This document shows, one piece after another, positions 1 to 8,296 of a stretch of DNA of 64,000 bases. The stretch's first letter is position 1, and the number at the start of each line of letters is the position of its first letter. The notes under the pieces are model-generated. The model was not told the DNA's origin, did not search any database, and was given only the letters and a program-made list of their open reading frames with translations. Source of the stretch: an uncultured Lachnotalea sp. (GTDB lineage Bacteria; Bacillota; Clostridia; Lachnospirales; Lachnospiraceae); NCBI GenBank assembly GCA_947066815.1, contig CAMSZT010000003.1:122063-186062 (forward strand). The letters are read 5' to 3'. A program made the position numbers and the translations under genes.

Positions 1-56
1 GGTATAGCAGATGGAAGTGCCGAAAAACTGGCCGTTCTCTTTCTTATCGATCCTCT

Positions 57-221
57 TCACAGGTTCCGCAGCGCCTCCGTCTGCCAGAGTCCGAAGATCA
101 GGCACATCTGCGCCAGCTTTCTCCGCTCCACCCTCCCGACGACGGCCCCCTTGCATATGGCCGCCGCATAGATGTCCAGGGAAAGTCCCACGGAGGCAAA
201 CCAAATCTCCCATACCTTCAA
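57..221 (-). pseudogene. MntP-like manganese efflux pump fragment, interrupted
   Basis: Reading leftward from a TTG at 221, preceded by GGAGGTG (232-238), gives 54 residues, WEIWFASVGLSLDIYAAAIC being the start of the recognisable part. This resembles the first transmembrane helix of MntP/DUF204 manganese exporters (pattern GLSLDxxAxAxxKG). The frame stops at 57-59, after the equivalent of the second helix begins. Intact family members are about 180-200 residues, so this is either a frameshifted gene that continues off the left edge or a remnant. The family call rests on one helix pattern and is tentative. Confidence 0.35.
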
Positions 222-302
222 TCTGCATCCTCACCTCCTGCTGCCCCCATTATAAAATTCTCACCTTCCCCTTTCCACATACACTCCCCGGCTTTTATCG
301 TC

Positions 303-337
303 AAAAAAATGACACTTTCCGCAAAGTGTCACTTTTT
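303..337. promoter_or_regulatory. Perfect 9-bp hairpin beside the Uma2 promoter
   Basis: TGACACTTT (310-318) and AAAGTGTCA (323-331) are exact inverted arms around a CCGC loop, flanked by A7 on the left and CTTTTT on the right. By shape it could be a bidirectional terminator, but it lies between divergent genes and touches the -35 box at 339, so an operator is equally possible. Confidence 0.6.
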
Positions 338-338
338 A

Positions 339-367
339 TTGATTATTCCGAGGGTATTGCGTATAAT
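339..367 (+). promoter_or_regulatory. Sigma-A type promoter of the Uma2 gene
   Basis: TTGATT (339-344), a 17-bp spacer, then a consensus TATAAT (362-367), 50 bp before the ATG at 417. Confidence 0.7.
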
Positions 368-416
368 GAAGACATGCAGATGGACTGCACGCAGATGCGG
401 AAAGGAGGCTTGTCTT

Positions 417-959
417 ATGGCTCCTGCTCAACGACTCACTTATACCGTCAAAGATATCTATGCCCTTCCGGATGGCCAGCGGGCAGAACTCGTCGACGGA
501 CAGTTCTATGATATGGCCCCTCCAAACAAAACTCATCAGAAGATTTCCGGCAGCCTGTTTGCTGAAATCCATCACTATATCCGAAAAAAGAAGGGACTCT
601 GCGAAGTATTCGCCGCTCCCTTCGCCGTATTTTTAAATAATGACGACCGGAATTACCTGGAACCGGATATTTCTGTCATCTGTGATCCCTCCAAACTGGA
701 CGAACAGGGCTGTCACGGTGCGCCGGACTGGGTCATTGAAATCCTCTCTCCCGGCACAGAGCGCATGGACTGCGGAATCAAGCTTTTCAAGTACCGTTCC
801 GCCGGCGTGAGGGAGTATTGGACCATAAACCCCAGGCTTCGCACCATCAACGTCTATGATTTTGAATATAATGAAAAAACGCGGCAGTACAGTTTCGATG
901 ATGAAATACCTGTGAGTATCTATGATGACTTTGTAATCTGTACTTCCGATTTGCTTTGA
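417..959 (+). CDS. Uma2 family (DUF820) endonuclease-like protein
   Basis: A 180-residue protein of the Uma2 family, which has a PD-(D/E)XK restriction-endonuclease fold. The conserved core is visible: the EPDISVICDP stretch carries the acidic residues, and IEILSPGT followed by KLFKYRSAGVREYW is the typical second half. The family is common in cyanobacteria and Firmicutes, often in many copies, and its biological role is not established. The ATG at 417 is chosen over the longer frame from 309 because AAAGGAGG (400-407) sits just upstream and the first 36 codons of the longer frame resemble no Uma2 protein. A decayed relative lies at 27204-27469. A strong promoter precedes the gene at 339-367. 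Confidence 0.85.
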   Translation: MAPAQRLTYTVKDIYALPDGQRAELVDGQFYDMAPPNKTHQKISGSLFAEIHHYIRKKKGLCEVFAAPFAVFLNNDDRNYLEPDISVICDPSKLDEQGCHGAPDWVIEILSPGTERMDCGIKLFKYRSAGVREYWTINPRLRTINVYDFEYNEKTRQYSFDDEIPVSIYDDFVICTSDLL

Positions 960-970
960 AGGAGCTTCCC

Positions 971-1216
971 ATGAAAAAATTCAAACAGATCGTCTGTATC
1001 CTCGGCGCCCTTTTTCTGGCCGGAATCTATGTCTGCACCCTGATCTTTTCCATTACGGACCGGACCGAGGCGAAATCCTGGGTGAGCGCCTCCCTCTATG
1101 CCACCTTCGCCGTCCCGATCTTTCTGTATGCGGTCCTTCTGGTCACCAGACTGCTCGACCGAAGAAAAAAAGAGGAGGAAAAAGAGAGGCCGCAGCCTCT
1201 CAAGAGTCTTCCTTGA
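971..1216 (+). CDS. Small two-helix membrane protein
   Basis: An 81-residue protein with two hydrophobic segments (about residues 6-28 and 41-61) and a strongly charged C-terminus rich in Lys, Arg and Glu. It resembles the short uncharacterised membrane proteins common in Lachnospiraceae. No catalytic motif is visible and no function can be given. The ATG at 971 is preferred to the TTG at 956 because GAAGGAGC overlaps the end of the Uma2 gene at a good distance. It is probably cotranscribed with the Uma2 gene 11 bp upstream. Its last 17 bp overlap the end of the convergent uridine phosphorylase gene. Confidence 0.6.
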   Translation: MKKFKQIVCILGALFLAGIYVCTLIFSITDRTEAKSWVSASLYATFAVPIFLYAVLLVTRLLDRRKKEEEKERPQPLKSLP

Positions 1217-1952
1217 TCAAAAGCTCCGCCGCCCGGACCGCCGCGCGGACCGCCAGGGTCGTATCGTGACAGTGGGGATCGGAAAGCCCCTTCTTTTTCC
1301 GCTCCTGGTTCCAGATGACGTTCAGCACGCAACCGGCGCGGACGCCTAAGACCTGGGCCACGATATAGAGGGCCGCGCTCTCCATCTCCGAGGCCAGGCA
1401 GCCGGCCTTTAACCACATATCCCACTTATCCAGAAGTTCTCTCCCGCAAGGCATCCGCTCCGGACTGTGCTGGCCGTAAAAGCTGTCTTTGCACTGGACG
1501 ACGCCCAGATGGAAGTTTGCCCCCAGATCCTTCGCCGCCCGGCGGAGCGCCCCCGTCACCTCAAAGTCCGCCACCGCCGGAAAGGCAATGTCCACGTACT
1601 CCTTGGAGGTTCCCTCCATGCGGATGGCTCCGTTCGCGATGACCAGATCCCCACCCACCACCTTCTCCGCCATGCCGCCGCAGGTTCCCACCCGGATCAT
1701 GGTCCGGATCCCGGTCTGATAAAGCTCCTCCACGCCGATGGCTGTCGACGGGCCGCCCATCCCCGTGGACATGACAAGGACCTTCTCCCCCGAAACCTCT
1801 CCGATCCAGGTGGTGTACTCCCGATTCTGCCCAAGAAACCGGGCATTCTCCAGGTAAGCGGCGATCTTCTCCACCCGCCCCGGATCCCCCGGAAGGATCG
1901 CGTACCTGGCCCCGTGGCTGTCGTCAAGTCCGATGTGATACATTTTATCCAT
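1200..1952 (-). CDS. udp: Uridine phosphorylase (nucleoside phosphorylase family)
   Basis: A 250-residue nucleoside phosphorylase that releases uracil and ribose-1-phosphate from uridine in pyrimidine salvage. Family signatures are ILPGDPGRVEKIA near the N-terminus, STGMGGPSTAIGVEEL for phosphate and nucleoside binding, RVGTCGG, KDSFYGQHSPERMP, and LASEMESAALY, whose Glu-Met-Glu contacts the ribose. The DSFYGQH form is the clostridial type usually annotated as uridine phosphorylase, but purine activity cannot be excluded from sequence. The ATG at 1952 follows GGAGGAG; the longer frame to 2087 adds unrelated residues. The gene is divergent from the DUF4364 gene. Confidence 0.88.
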   Translation of the reverse strand: MDKMYHIGLDDSHGARYAILPGDPGRVEKIAAYLENARFLGQNREYTTWIGEVSGEKVLVMSTGMGGPSTAIGVEELYQTGIRTMIRVGTCGGMAEKVVGGDLVIANGAIRMEGTSKEYVDIAFPAVADFEVTGALRRAAKDLGANFHLGVVQCKDSFYGQHSPERMPCGRELLDKWDMWLKAGCLASEMESAALYIVAQVLGVRAGCVLNVIWNQERKKKGLSDPHCHDTTLAVRAAVRAAELLIKEDS

Positions 1953-1994
1953 AAAGACTCCTCCTTTCAGAATTCCCCAAGAAAAATTTACAAC

Positions 1995-2023
1995 TTGATT
2001 TCGCCCCCCAATCTTGGTATGAT
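1995..2023 (+). promoter_or_regulatory. Promoter of the DUF4364 gene
   Basis: TTGATT (1995-2000), 17-bp spacer with a C6 run, TATGAT (2018-2023), 45 bp before the start at 2069. Confidence 0.65.
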
Positions 2024-2068
2024 GAAAAGGAACAATTTTCGGCAAAAAACGATCGTATCCGGGGGGTA

Positions 2069-2593
2069 ATGAGCATGTCCGAACCACTTACCTTGTACAA
2101 GCTGATGGTCTTATATATGTTGAAGCAGGTGAAATTTCCTCTGGCGGGATCCCAGATCTCCGATTTTTTCCTGAACAAGGAATATACCACTTATTTTACC
2201 CTTCAGCAGGCTCTGTCCGAGCTGGAGGAATCCCATCTGGTGAAGCTGGAAGCCGGCAGGAAGACCTCCCGGTATGAGATCACCAGGGAGGGGGAACAGA
2301 CCCTGTCCTTCTTCGGCAAGAAGATCTCTCCCGCCATCATCGAGGATATTGACGCTTATCTGCAGGACAATAAGGTCCGCCTCCGCGATGAGATCAGCCT
2401 GGTGGCCGATTACGACCGGTCTCCCAATCAGGACTACATCGTCCACTGTGCCATCCTGGAGGGCAAAGGACAGCTCCTGGAGATCAACCTCTCCGTTCCC
2501 GACAAGGAACAGGCGGAGCACATGTGCAGCCGCTGGAGCCAGGAAAGCCAGCCTCTCTATTCCATTATCATGCAGCATCTCATGAAAGATTAA
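2069..2593 (+). CDS. DUF4364 family protein
   Basis: A 174-residue protein matching the DUF4364 family, found almost only in Clostridia. The first 85 residues have a winged-helix look (LTLYKLMVLYMLKQV, then LQQALSELEESHLVKL and YEITREGEQTL, as in PadR/MarR-like folds), followed by an alpha/beta C-terminal part. A transcription-regulator role is an inference from that fold; no target is known. The start at 2069 follows a G-rich site (GGGGGG) and a second ATG lies two codons on. The gene ends 4 bp from the convergent telA end. It supports a clostridial source for the window. Confidence 0.8.
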   Translation: MSMSEPLTLYKLMVLYMLKQVKFPLAGSQISDFFLNKEYTTYFTLQQALSELEESHLVKLEAGRKTSRYEITREGEQTLSFFGKKISPAIIEDIDAYLQDNKVRLRDEISLVADYDRSPNQDYIVHCAILEGKGQLLEINLSVPDKEQAEHMCSRWSQESQPLYSIIMQHLMKD

Positions 2594-2597
2594 AGGG

Positions 2598-3740
2598 TTA
2601 CCGGCCGCCCGCCATCTCCAAAAGCTTGGCCTTTAACTCATTCTCCAGCCGCCCCATCTCGACCTCGGCCTCGGCCCTGGCCCTTCGGCCCTCCGCCTGG
2701 ATCTGCAGCACCTCGTCCAGCGTGGAGATCAGGGTCTCATTGGTCGTCCGCAGGGTCTCCATGTCCACGATCCCCCGCTCCGATTCCCTCGCCACCTCGG
2801 CAGACGCCGTCTTTAGGGCCGCCGCATTCTTTTTGAGCAGCTCGTTGGTCATATCCGACACTTTCCGCTGCGCCTCGGCCGCCTGGGCCGAATGGGCCGC
2901 GCCGAGGGCAAGCACCATCTGGTTTTTCCACAGAGGCACCGTATTGACAATGGTGGATTGGATCTTTTCCACCATGACGGTGTCATTGTCCTGCACCAGG
3001 CGGATCTGGGGAGCCGTCTGCATGGAGATCATCCTGGTGAGCTCCAGGTCGTGCAGCTTTTTCTCGAACCGTTTGCAGCGGGCGTCCAGATCCCTGGCCG
3101 CCTGGGCGTCCTCCGGGAGCCCGGTCTGCTCCGCCTTCCTAAGCAGCGCCGGAAGCTCCGTGTGTTCCGTCATGTGAAGCTTTTTCTTCCCGGCCAGGAT
3201 GTACATGGAAAGCTCCTTGAAATACGTAAGGTTCAGCTCGTACATCTTGTCCAGCATGGCCGCGTCCTTTAAAAGCTGCACCTGATGGCCCTCCAGCACC
3301 TTGCAGATCCGGTCCACGTTGACCTCCGCCTTGGCGTACTTCGCCTTCATGGCCGTCATCTTGTTGGAGGATTTCTTAAAGAACCCCAAAAAGCCCTTCT
3401 CCTCCTCCGCGTCAAAGCTTTTCAGCTCCGTCACCACGTCGGACAGCAGCTCTCCGACCTCCCCCAGATCCTTGGTCCTCACGTTGTTCAATGCCGACTC
3501 GGAAAAATCCGCCATTTTCTTCTGCGCGCCCGCCCCGTACTGGAGAACCGCCGCCGAATCCGCCAGGTCGATCTGTCCGGCAAAGTCATCCACCATCTTC
3601 TTCTCCGCCTCCGAGAGCATGCTGTCGTCCCACGCGGGCGGTTCAGGCGCCGCCGGCGCTTTCGGCTCCGCCGGCTTCTCCGCAAAAGGGTTCAAGGTCA
3701 GCACCGGCCCCTCCGCCGGCATGTTCCACTGGTTTTCCAT
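2598..3740 (-). CDS. TelA family toxic anion resistance protein
   Basis: A 380-residue TelA/KlaA family (PF05816) protein. The N-terminal 60 residues are Pro/Ala-rich; the rest is almost all alpha-helical with long heptad-like stretches. Recognisable family blocks include FFKKSSNKM, LTYFKELSMYILAGKKKL, and MISMQTAPQIRLVQDND followed by IQSTIVNTVPLWKNQM. The family was named for tellurite resistance, but most chromosomal members are thought to act in envelope stress; the exact function is unknown. It lies 20 bp downstream of an XpaC-like gene and almost certainly shares its transcript, the usual pairing in Firmicutes. Confidence 0.9.
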   Translation of the reverse strand: MENQWNMPAEGPVLTLNPFAEKPAEPKAPAAPEPPAWDDSMLSEAEKKMVDDFAGQIDLADSAAVLQYGAGAQKKMADFSESALNNVRTKDLGEVGELLSDVVTELKSFDAEEEKGFLGFFKKSSNKMTAMKAKYAKAEVNVDRICKVLEGHQVQLLKDAAMLDKMYELNLTYFKELSMYILAGKKKLHMTEHTELPALLRKAEQTGLPEDAQAARDLDARCKRFEKKLHDLELTRMISMQTAPQIRLVQDNDTVMVEKIQSTIVNTVPLWKNQMVLALGAAHSAQAAEAQRKVSDMTNELLKKNAAALKTASAEVARESERGIVDMETLRTTNETLISTLDEVLQIQAEGRRARAEAEVEMGRLENELKAKLLEMAGGR

Positions 3741-3760
3741 GACTCATCCTCCTGTCTCCG

Positions 3761-5050
3761 TCAATTTTTTCTGTTGAGTCCGTCTGTCGCGAGCCCCTCC
3801 TGGGCAAGAAGCGTCTTTAACACCGAAATGTCCGTCGAGACATCCCATACGGTCTCCTGGAACAGACTGTCGAACAGCCGCTCAAAGGCCTCGTTCAGGG
3901 TATCCAGTGTGGCTTCGATCTCCCTCTGGGAGCTTTTTATATTTTCCCCCTGTACCGGCTGGGCCGAAAGCTCCGCGTAGGCTTCCAAAAGCTTCACCGT
4001 CGTCGGAAGATAATATTCCATCAGCTTTTCGATATCCTCTATGCCCTCCGGGTGCCGCTCCACCCGCTCAAAGATCCGGGCGACGACAAGCTCCATGCGG
4101 GAGATCTTCTGCGAGATCTCCTCCCCGGGGATCGCCTCGTTGCAGGCACGGATCTTCTGCACATAGGCCCTCCCGGCCGTCACGACCACCTCCGCCTCCG
4201 GAGTCAGCGCCCGGCCGTCCGCGGACGCCTGTCCGCCCTGTGTCCCGGCCGCCGCCCCGTCGGCCTTTGCGGCCCATTTCGCCCGCTCTTCCCGCCGCTC
4301 CTCATCTGCCTCCACAGACTCCGCCTGCTTCATGGTCTCCCGGTACTGGGCATAGGTAGCGTCGTCGGCAATGAGACAGGTCTCCCCGTCGTCCAGATGT
4401 CCCTGCAGGAACCACCCCCGCCCGATCATCCGCTTAATGTCCTTCACCACGTAGGCCCGGCTCCTGCCCACGGTTTTTGAAAGCTCCCTGATGTCGCAGT
4501 AGGTCCGCCCCTTAAGCCCCGCTATGTAACTGCGGAACCGCTTCACCATGGAACATTTTCCGGAGCCGATCACGGACATCGCCAGCCCTGCGCCGAAAAC
4601 CGGGACCAGGATGCCGCCCGCAATGGTGAAGCCCAAAAGATGGCCGACGGAAAGGCTTAAGGCCCCCAGTACCGCCAGGGCCAGCCCCGCGCCCACGCCG
4701 AGAATGCCGCCGCAGACAGAGAGGGCCACCCCTCCCGCGCGGGTCACGGCCGCCTGCCGCCCCGCAAAGAGCACCGGGCTTCCATAGGGAGCCGGCGGCC
4801 CGTATCCGGTACGCCCATGTCCCGCCGCCCCGCTTCCCGGCCGCCCGGAGAAGGACCGGCGGCCCACCTGCCGGCCGGTCTCTGCCCCACGCCTCCCCGG
4901 CCGGAAGCGAAAGCTTTCGGCCACGTCGTCCACCGCGTCGCTTAGGGTATTTTTTATGGTCTGATCTAATTTTCGGAAATCCTGGGAATTAACGGCATCC
5001 TGCACGATATTGCGGATGTGATCTCCCAGATCCCGCCAGTCTTCCTTCAT
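3761..5050 (-). CDS. XpaC-like 5-bromo-4-chloroindolyl phosphate hydrolysis family protein
   Basis: A 429-residue membrane protein of the XpaC family. Residues 1-45 are a charged helix, 50-85 a Gly/Arg-rich linker, about 100-160 two close transmembrane helices (ALSVCGGILGVGAGLALAVL and a following Gly-rich segment), about 165-215 a winged-helix-like stretch (YCDIRELSKTVGRSRAYVVKD), and 270-429 the helical XpaC domain with KISRMELVVARIFERVE. The name comes from a reporter-substrate phenotype in Bacillus; the true substrate is unknown. XpaC and TelA are habitual partners, and here XpaC is first in the operon. The start at 5050 follows AAAAGGAG. A promoter is seen at 5166-5194. Confidence 0.85.
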   Translation of the reverse strand: MKEDWRDLGDHIRNIVQDAVNSQDFRKLDQTIKNTLSDAVDDVAESFRFRPGRRGAETGRQVGRRSFSGRPGSGAAGHGRTGYGPPAPYGSPVLFAGRQAAVTRAGGVALSVCGGILGVGAGLALAVLGALSLSVGHLLGFTIAGGILVPVFGAGLAMSVIGSGKCSMVKRFRSYIAGLKGRTYCDIRELSKTVGRSRAYVVKDIKRMIGRGWFLQGHLDDGETCLIADDATYAQYRETMKQAESVEADEERREERAKWAAKADGAAAGTQGGQASADGRALTPEAEVVVTAGRAYVQKIRACNEAIPGEEISQKISRMELVVARIFERVERHPEGIEDIEKLMEYYLPTTVKLLEAYAELSAQPVQGENIKSSQREIEATLDTLNEAFERLFDSLFQETVWDVSTDISVLKTLLAQEGLATDGLNRKN

Positions 5051-5165
5051 TGTGCCGTCTCCTTTTGCGGACCTGTCTCCCAGTACAGCCTTGCATGGAG
5101 CAACGCTGTACTAACCCGCTGCCCCGTGCCGGAAAACCCGGGCCGCCTGTTGGTACGCATTTATG

Positions 5166-5194
5166 ATTATATCGAAATCTCTCCGCAAAAGCAA
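5166..5194 (-). promoter_or_regulatory. Promoter of the xpaC-telA operon
   Basis: On the minus strand TTGCTT (5194-5189), 17-bp spacer, TATAAT (5171-5166), about 115 bp upstream of the XpaC start. Confidence 0.6.
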
Positions 5195-5221
5195 CCCGGA
5201 TACACGATCTGCAAAAGACCA

Positions 5222-5250
5222 TTTACTTTTTTCTCTGCCTCTCCTATAAT
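5222..5250 (+). promoter_or_regulatory. Promoter of the M18 aminopeptidase gene
   Basis: TTTACT (5222-5227), 17-bp spacer, TATAAT (5245-5250), 66 bp before the ATG at 5317. It lies back to back with the xpaC promoter. Confidence 0.6.
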
Positions 5251-5316
5251 AAAAGACAGAAAACGACACGCCCTTTCGGGGCTGCCACTAGTTCAACTAT
5301 AAGAAAGGAATGCAGG

Positions 5317-6720
5317 ATGACAGAAGAAAAGACTGCGGCAAAGCTGCGCCAGGAAGAATTATTCCTGAAAAAAGAAAACGGCTACGATAAGATGGACGAG
5401 ACTTCCCTCGCCGCCATGGACGGATACTGCGAGGGCTATAAGCAATTCCTGAATGATGCCAAAACAGAACGGGAGGCGGTAAAGGCCGCCATTTCCCTGG
5501 CCGAAAAGGAGGGCTTTGTCCCTTTCCGGCGCGGCATGGATCTGAAAGCCGGCGACCGGATCTATGTGTCCAACCGGGGCAAAGCCCTGATGCTGGCCGT
5601 CATCGGCGCCAGGCCCCTGGACGAGGGAATCAATGTCGGCGCTGCCCACATTGACTCCCCCAGGCTGGACTTAAAACCCTGTCCGCTTTTTGAGGACGGC
5701 GGCTTCTCCCTGTTAAAGACCCATTACTACGGCGGTATCCGTAAATACCAGTGGCTTTCTGTCCCGCTGGAGCTTCGGGGCACCGTCATCCGCGGGGACG
5801 GCGTCCCGGTCGAGGTCTCCCTGGGAGGAGAGCCCGGCGATCCGTTCCTGGTGATCCCCGACCTGCTGCCCCACCTGGCAGGGGCCCAGTCCGAAAAACC
5901 CCTGGGCAAGGCCGTCGACCCGGAGGCCCTGAACCTTTTCCTTGGCTCCCAGCCCTACCCGGACACGGAGGTGAGCGACCGGCTGAAGCTTGCGGCCCTG
6001 GATCTTCTCAACCGGAAGTACGGCATCACCGAGAAGGACTTCCTCTCCGCGGAGCTGTGCGCGGTCCCTGCCTATCCCGCCTGCGACGTCGGCCTGGACC
6101 GCTCCATGATCGGCGCCTACGGCCAGGACGACCGGGTCTGCGGCTACGCGGCCCTGAAGGGGCTGTTTGATGCCAGAACTCCCGAAAAAACCGCGGTCTG
6201 CGTACTGGCCGACAAGGAGGAGATCGGTTCCATGGGCGTTGGCGGCATGCAGTCCCAGGCCTTCGACACTTTTATCGACGATCTCTGCGGCTGCCTCGGC
6301 GCACACCTGCGGACCTGTTTCGAAAATTCCTTCTGCCTGTCCGCCGATGTCAACGCCGGTTACGACCCCAACTTCGCGGACGTCTATGATAAGCGGAATT
6401 CCTGCTTTATCAATCAGGGGATCACACTGTGCAAATACACCGGGAGCCGCGGAAAATCCGGCGCTTCCGACGCCTCCGCGGAGGCCATGGGCCATATCCG
6501 GGGCATACTGGACCGCGCGGACGTTCTCTGGAATGTATCGGAGCTCGGCAAGATCGAAGCCGGCGGGGGCGGGACGGTCGCCCTCCATATGGCCAACCGG
6601 AACATCGATACCGTGGACGCCGGAGTCCCCGTCCTGGGAATGCATGCCCCCTTCGAGGTGACCGGGAAGCTGGACTGCTACATGATGTACCTGGCCATGA
6701 AAGCGGTCTATGGATCCTAA
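5317..6720 (+). CDS. M18 family aminopeptidase
   Basis: A 467-residue cytosolic zinc aminopeptidase of family M18 (aspartyl aminopeptidase type), which trims N-terminal residues from peptides. Metal-ligand and active-site blocks are present: GAAHIDSPRLDLKP (His and Asp), THYYGGIRKYQW, ADKEEIGSMGVGGMQS (catalytic and metal Glu residues), SADVNAGYDPNF, and a C-terminal NIDTVDAGVPVLGMHAPFEV with the last His. Length fits the M18 aminopeptidase 1 subgroup. AAGAAAGGA precedes the ATG. The gene stands alone, ending 23 bp from the convergent nagB end with no obvious terminator between them. Confidence 0.92.
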   Translation: MTEEKTAAKLRQEELFLKKENGYDKMDETSLAAMDGYCEGYKQFLNDAKTEREAVKAAISLAEKEGFVPFRRGMDLKAGDRIYVSNRGKALMLAVIGARPLDEGINVGAAHIDSPRLDLKPCPLFEDGGFSLLKTHYYGGIRKYQWLSVPLELRGTVIRGDGVPVEVSLGGEPGDPFLVIPDLLPHLAGAQSEKPLGKAVDPEALNLFLGSQPYPDTEVSDRLKLAALDLLNRKYGITEKDFLSAELCAVPAYPACDVGLDRSMIGAYGQDDRVCGYAALKGLFDARTPEKTAVCVLADKEEIGSMGVGGMQSQAFDTFIDDLCGCLGAHLRTCFENSFCLSADVNAGYDPNFADVYDKRNSCFINQGITLCKYTGSRGKSGASDASAEAMGHIRGILDRADVLWNVSELGKIEAGGGGTVALHMANRNIDTVDAGVPVLGMHAPFEVTGKLDCYMMYLAMKAVYGS

Positions 6721-6743
6721 AAGGCAGACGGGATCTCCCCCTT

Positions 6744-7517
6744 TTACTCCTTTCGGCCGCCGGCCCGCAGATCCAGCCGCTCCGGTTCCTTCTCCCGGAC
6801 CACGGAGAGCGCGTCTTTGTCGATCACAGCCGTCACGGCCGGATGGAACCGGAGGATCGTGGCCGGTACCCGCGGCGTGATCTTTCCGCATAAGAACCGG
6901 TATGTGATCTCTGCCTTGGAGCTCCCGCTGACAAGCAGAAGGATCCGTTTCGCCCCCATGATCGTACCGATCCCCACGGTCACGGCCTGCGTCGGCATCT
7001 GTTCCCCGCTTTCAAAATACGCCGCGTTGGCCGCCATGGTCTCCGGGGCCAGCGATACGATATGAGACCCCTCCGGAAAATGATCCTCCGGCTCATTAAA
7101 GCCGATATGGCCCGTATGGCCCATGCCGAGGATCTGCAGATCCGCCGGATGGCTCCTGCAGAATGCCTCATAGCGGCGGCATTCCTGCTCCAGATCCCCT
7201 GCGTCCCCCCTGGGCACTGCCGCCCGCTCCCCGGGGATCTTGCAGGGATCCAGGAAACGGTGCTCCAGATAATACCGGTAGGATTGGGGATGGTCTCCGG
7301 AAAGCCCTGCGTATTCATCCGTATTGATCACGGAAATCTCCGAAAGATCCAGTCCCTCCTCCCGGCTTCGCCTCACGAGCTCCAGGTACATGCCCGCCGG
7401 GGAGCCGCCGGTCACCGTGCCGAGACAGCTGTCCGGTTTCAGCAAAACCTGGTTCTCTACGATATCCGCCGCGATCCGGCTCAGTTCCGTATAATCCTCT
7501 GCAATGATCAGCTTCAT
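6744..7517 (-). CDS. nagB: Glucosamine-6-phosphate deaminase (NagB)
   Basis: A 257-residue NagB-family enzyme that converts glucosamine-6-phosphate to fructose-6-phosphate and ammonia. Motifs: LGTVTGGSPAGMY (phosphate loop), INTDEYAGLSGDHPQSYRYY (catalytic Asp), LGMGHTGHIGFNEP (general base His), and LLVSGSSKAEITYRFLCG. It is the last gene of the leftward operon and its ATG overlaps the stop of the BtpA gene by 4 bp, so translation is coupled. This argues that the transported sugar ends in, or passes through, an amino-sugar phosphate. NagB paralogues in unusual operons sometimes act on other ketose or amino-sugar phosphates, so the exact substrate is open. Confidence 0.88.
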   Translation of the reverse strand: MKLIIAEDYTELSRIAADIVENQVLLKPDSCLGTVTGGSPAGMYLELVRRSREEGLDLSEISVINTDEYAGLSGDHPQSYRYYLEHRFLDPCKIPGERAAVPRGDAGDLEQECRRYEAFCRSHPADLQILGMGHTGHIGFNEPEDHFPEGSHIVSLAPETMAANAAYFESGEQMPTQAVTVGIGTIMGAKRILLLVSGSSKAEITYRFLCGKITPRVPATILRFHPAVTAVIDKDALSVVREKEPERLDLRAGGRKE

Positions 7518-8296
7518 CTGTTAACCTCCTCCGCCAGAGCGGCCTGTTCCACAAAATATCGTGTCCTCTCCCGGTCCACCGGATTGGACATATCGCCGTT
7601 TTTGATCCAGGTCGCAACACAGACCCCGTCATAGTACCGCAGCAATTCTCTGACATTTTCCCCGCTGGCGCCTCCGCCCAGGTAAAGAGGCGTTTTCGGA
7701 AGCCTCCCCCTCACCTTCTCTGCCATTTGGATACTCTCCGCTGTGCTGTTCCCGCACAGGAACAGCCCGTCCGCAAAGGCCTCGTGGACGCACTGCCAGG
7801 CCGCCTCGTCCAGGGGCTGGGGACAGATGGGAATGCCATGGCGCTCCCAGACATCCGCATACACCGGGATCTTGGAGCCCAGCCTCCGCTTCAGGGCCGT
7901 GATCTCACAGCACTGTCCCTGGAGGATGCCGGCGCTGGTCACCTCCGCGCCGGTATACAGATGCTCCACCCGCACAAAATCCGCGCCCACCGCATCTGCC
8001 ACGGCGAGGGCGGCCACGCCGTCCCAGTTCACCAGGATCCCCAGGGACAGCTCCGGAAAATCCCGCCGGATCGCGTTTCCCACGACGGTGAGGCAGGCGA
8101 CGGCTTCCGGGGAGGACTGCTGTTTCACCGGCATATCCCCCATATTCTGCAGGATGACGGTCCTCACGCCGCAGTCTGCCAGGATCCCGGTCTCCTCTAA
8201 CGCCTGTTCCGTGATGGAGCGGATCCCCTCCCCTTTGTTCCGGTAACTGCCGGGCAGGGGCCTTGTCTGGACCATGCAGATCACCCTTCCCTTCAT
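7514..8296 (-). CDS. BtpA/SgcQ family TIM-barrel protein
   Basis: A 260-residue member of the BtpA/SgcQ family (PF03437). Visible blocks are RVICMVQTRPLPGS, QNMGDMPV, LGILVNWDGVAALAVADAVG, ADFVRVEH, and LYLGGGASGENV near the C-terminus, the last typical of a phosphate-binding TIM barrel. BtpA was first linked to photosystem I stability in cyanobacteria, while SgcQ lies in an E. coli sugar operon; neither reaction is known. The ATG at 8296 overlaps the upstream stop as ATGA, the better choice over GTG at 8302. Its place between an isomerase-like gene and nagB points to an aldolase- or isomerase-like step in the pathway (inference). Confidence 0.8.
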   Translation of the reverse strand: MKGRVICMVQTRPLPGSYRNKGEGIRSITEQALEETGILADCGVRTVILQNMGDMPVKQQSSPEAVACLTVVGNAIRRDFPELSLGILVNWDGVAALAVADAVGADFVRVEHLYTGAEVTSAGILQGQCCEITALKRRLGSKIPVYADVWERHGIPICPQPLDEAAWQCVHEAFADGLFLCGNSTAESIQMAEKVRGRLPKTPLYLGGGASGENVRELLRYYDGVCVATWIKNGDMSNPVDRERTRYFVEQAALAEEVNR

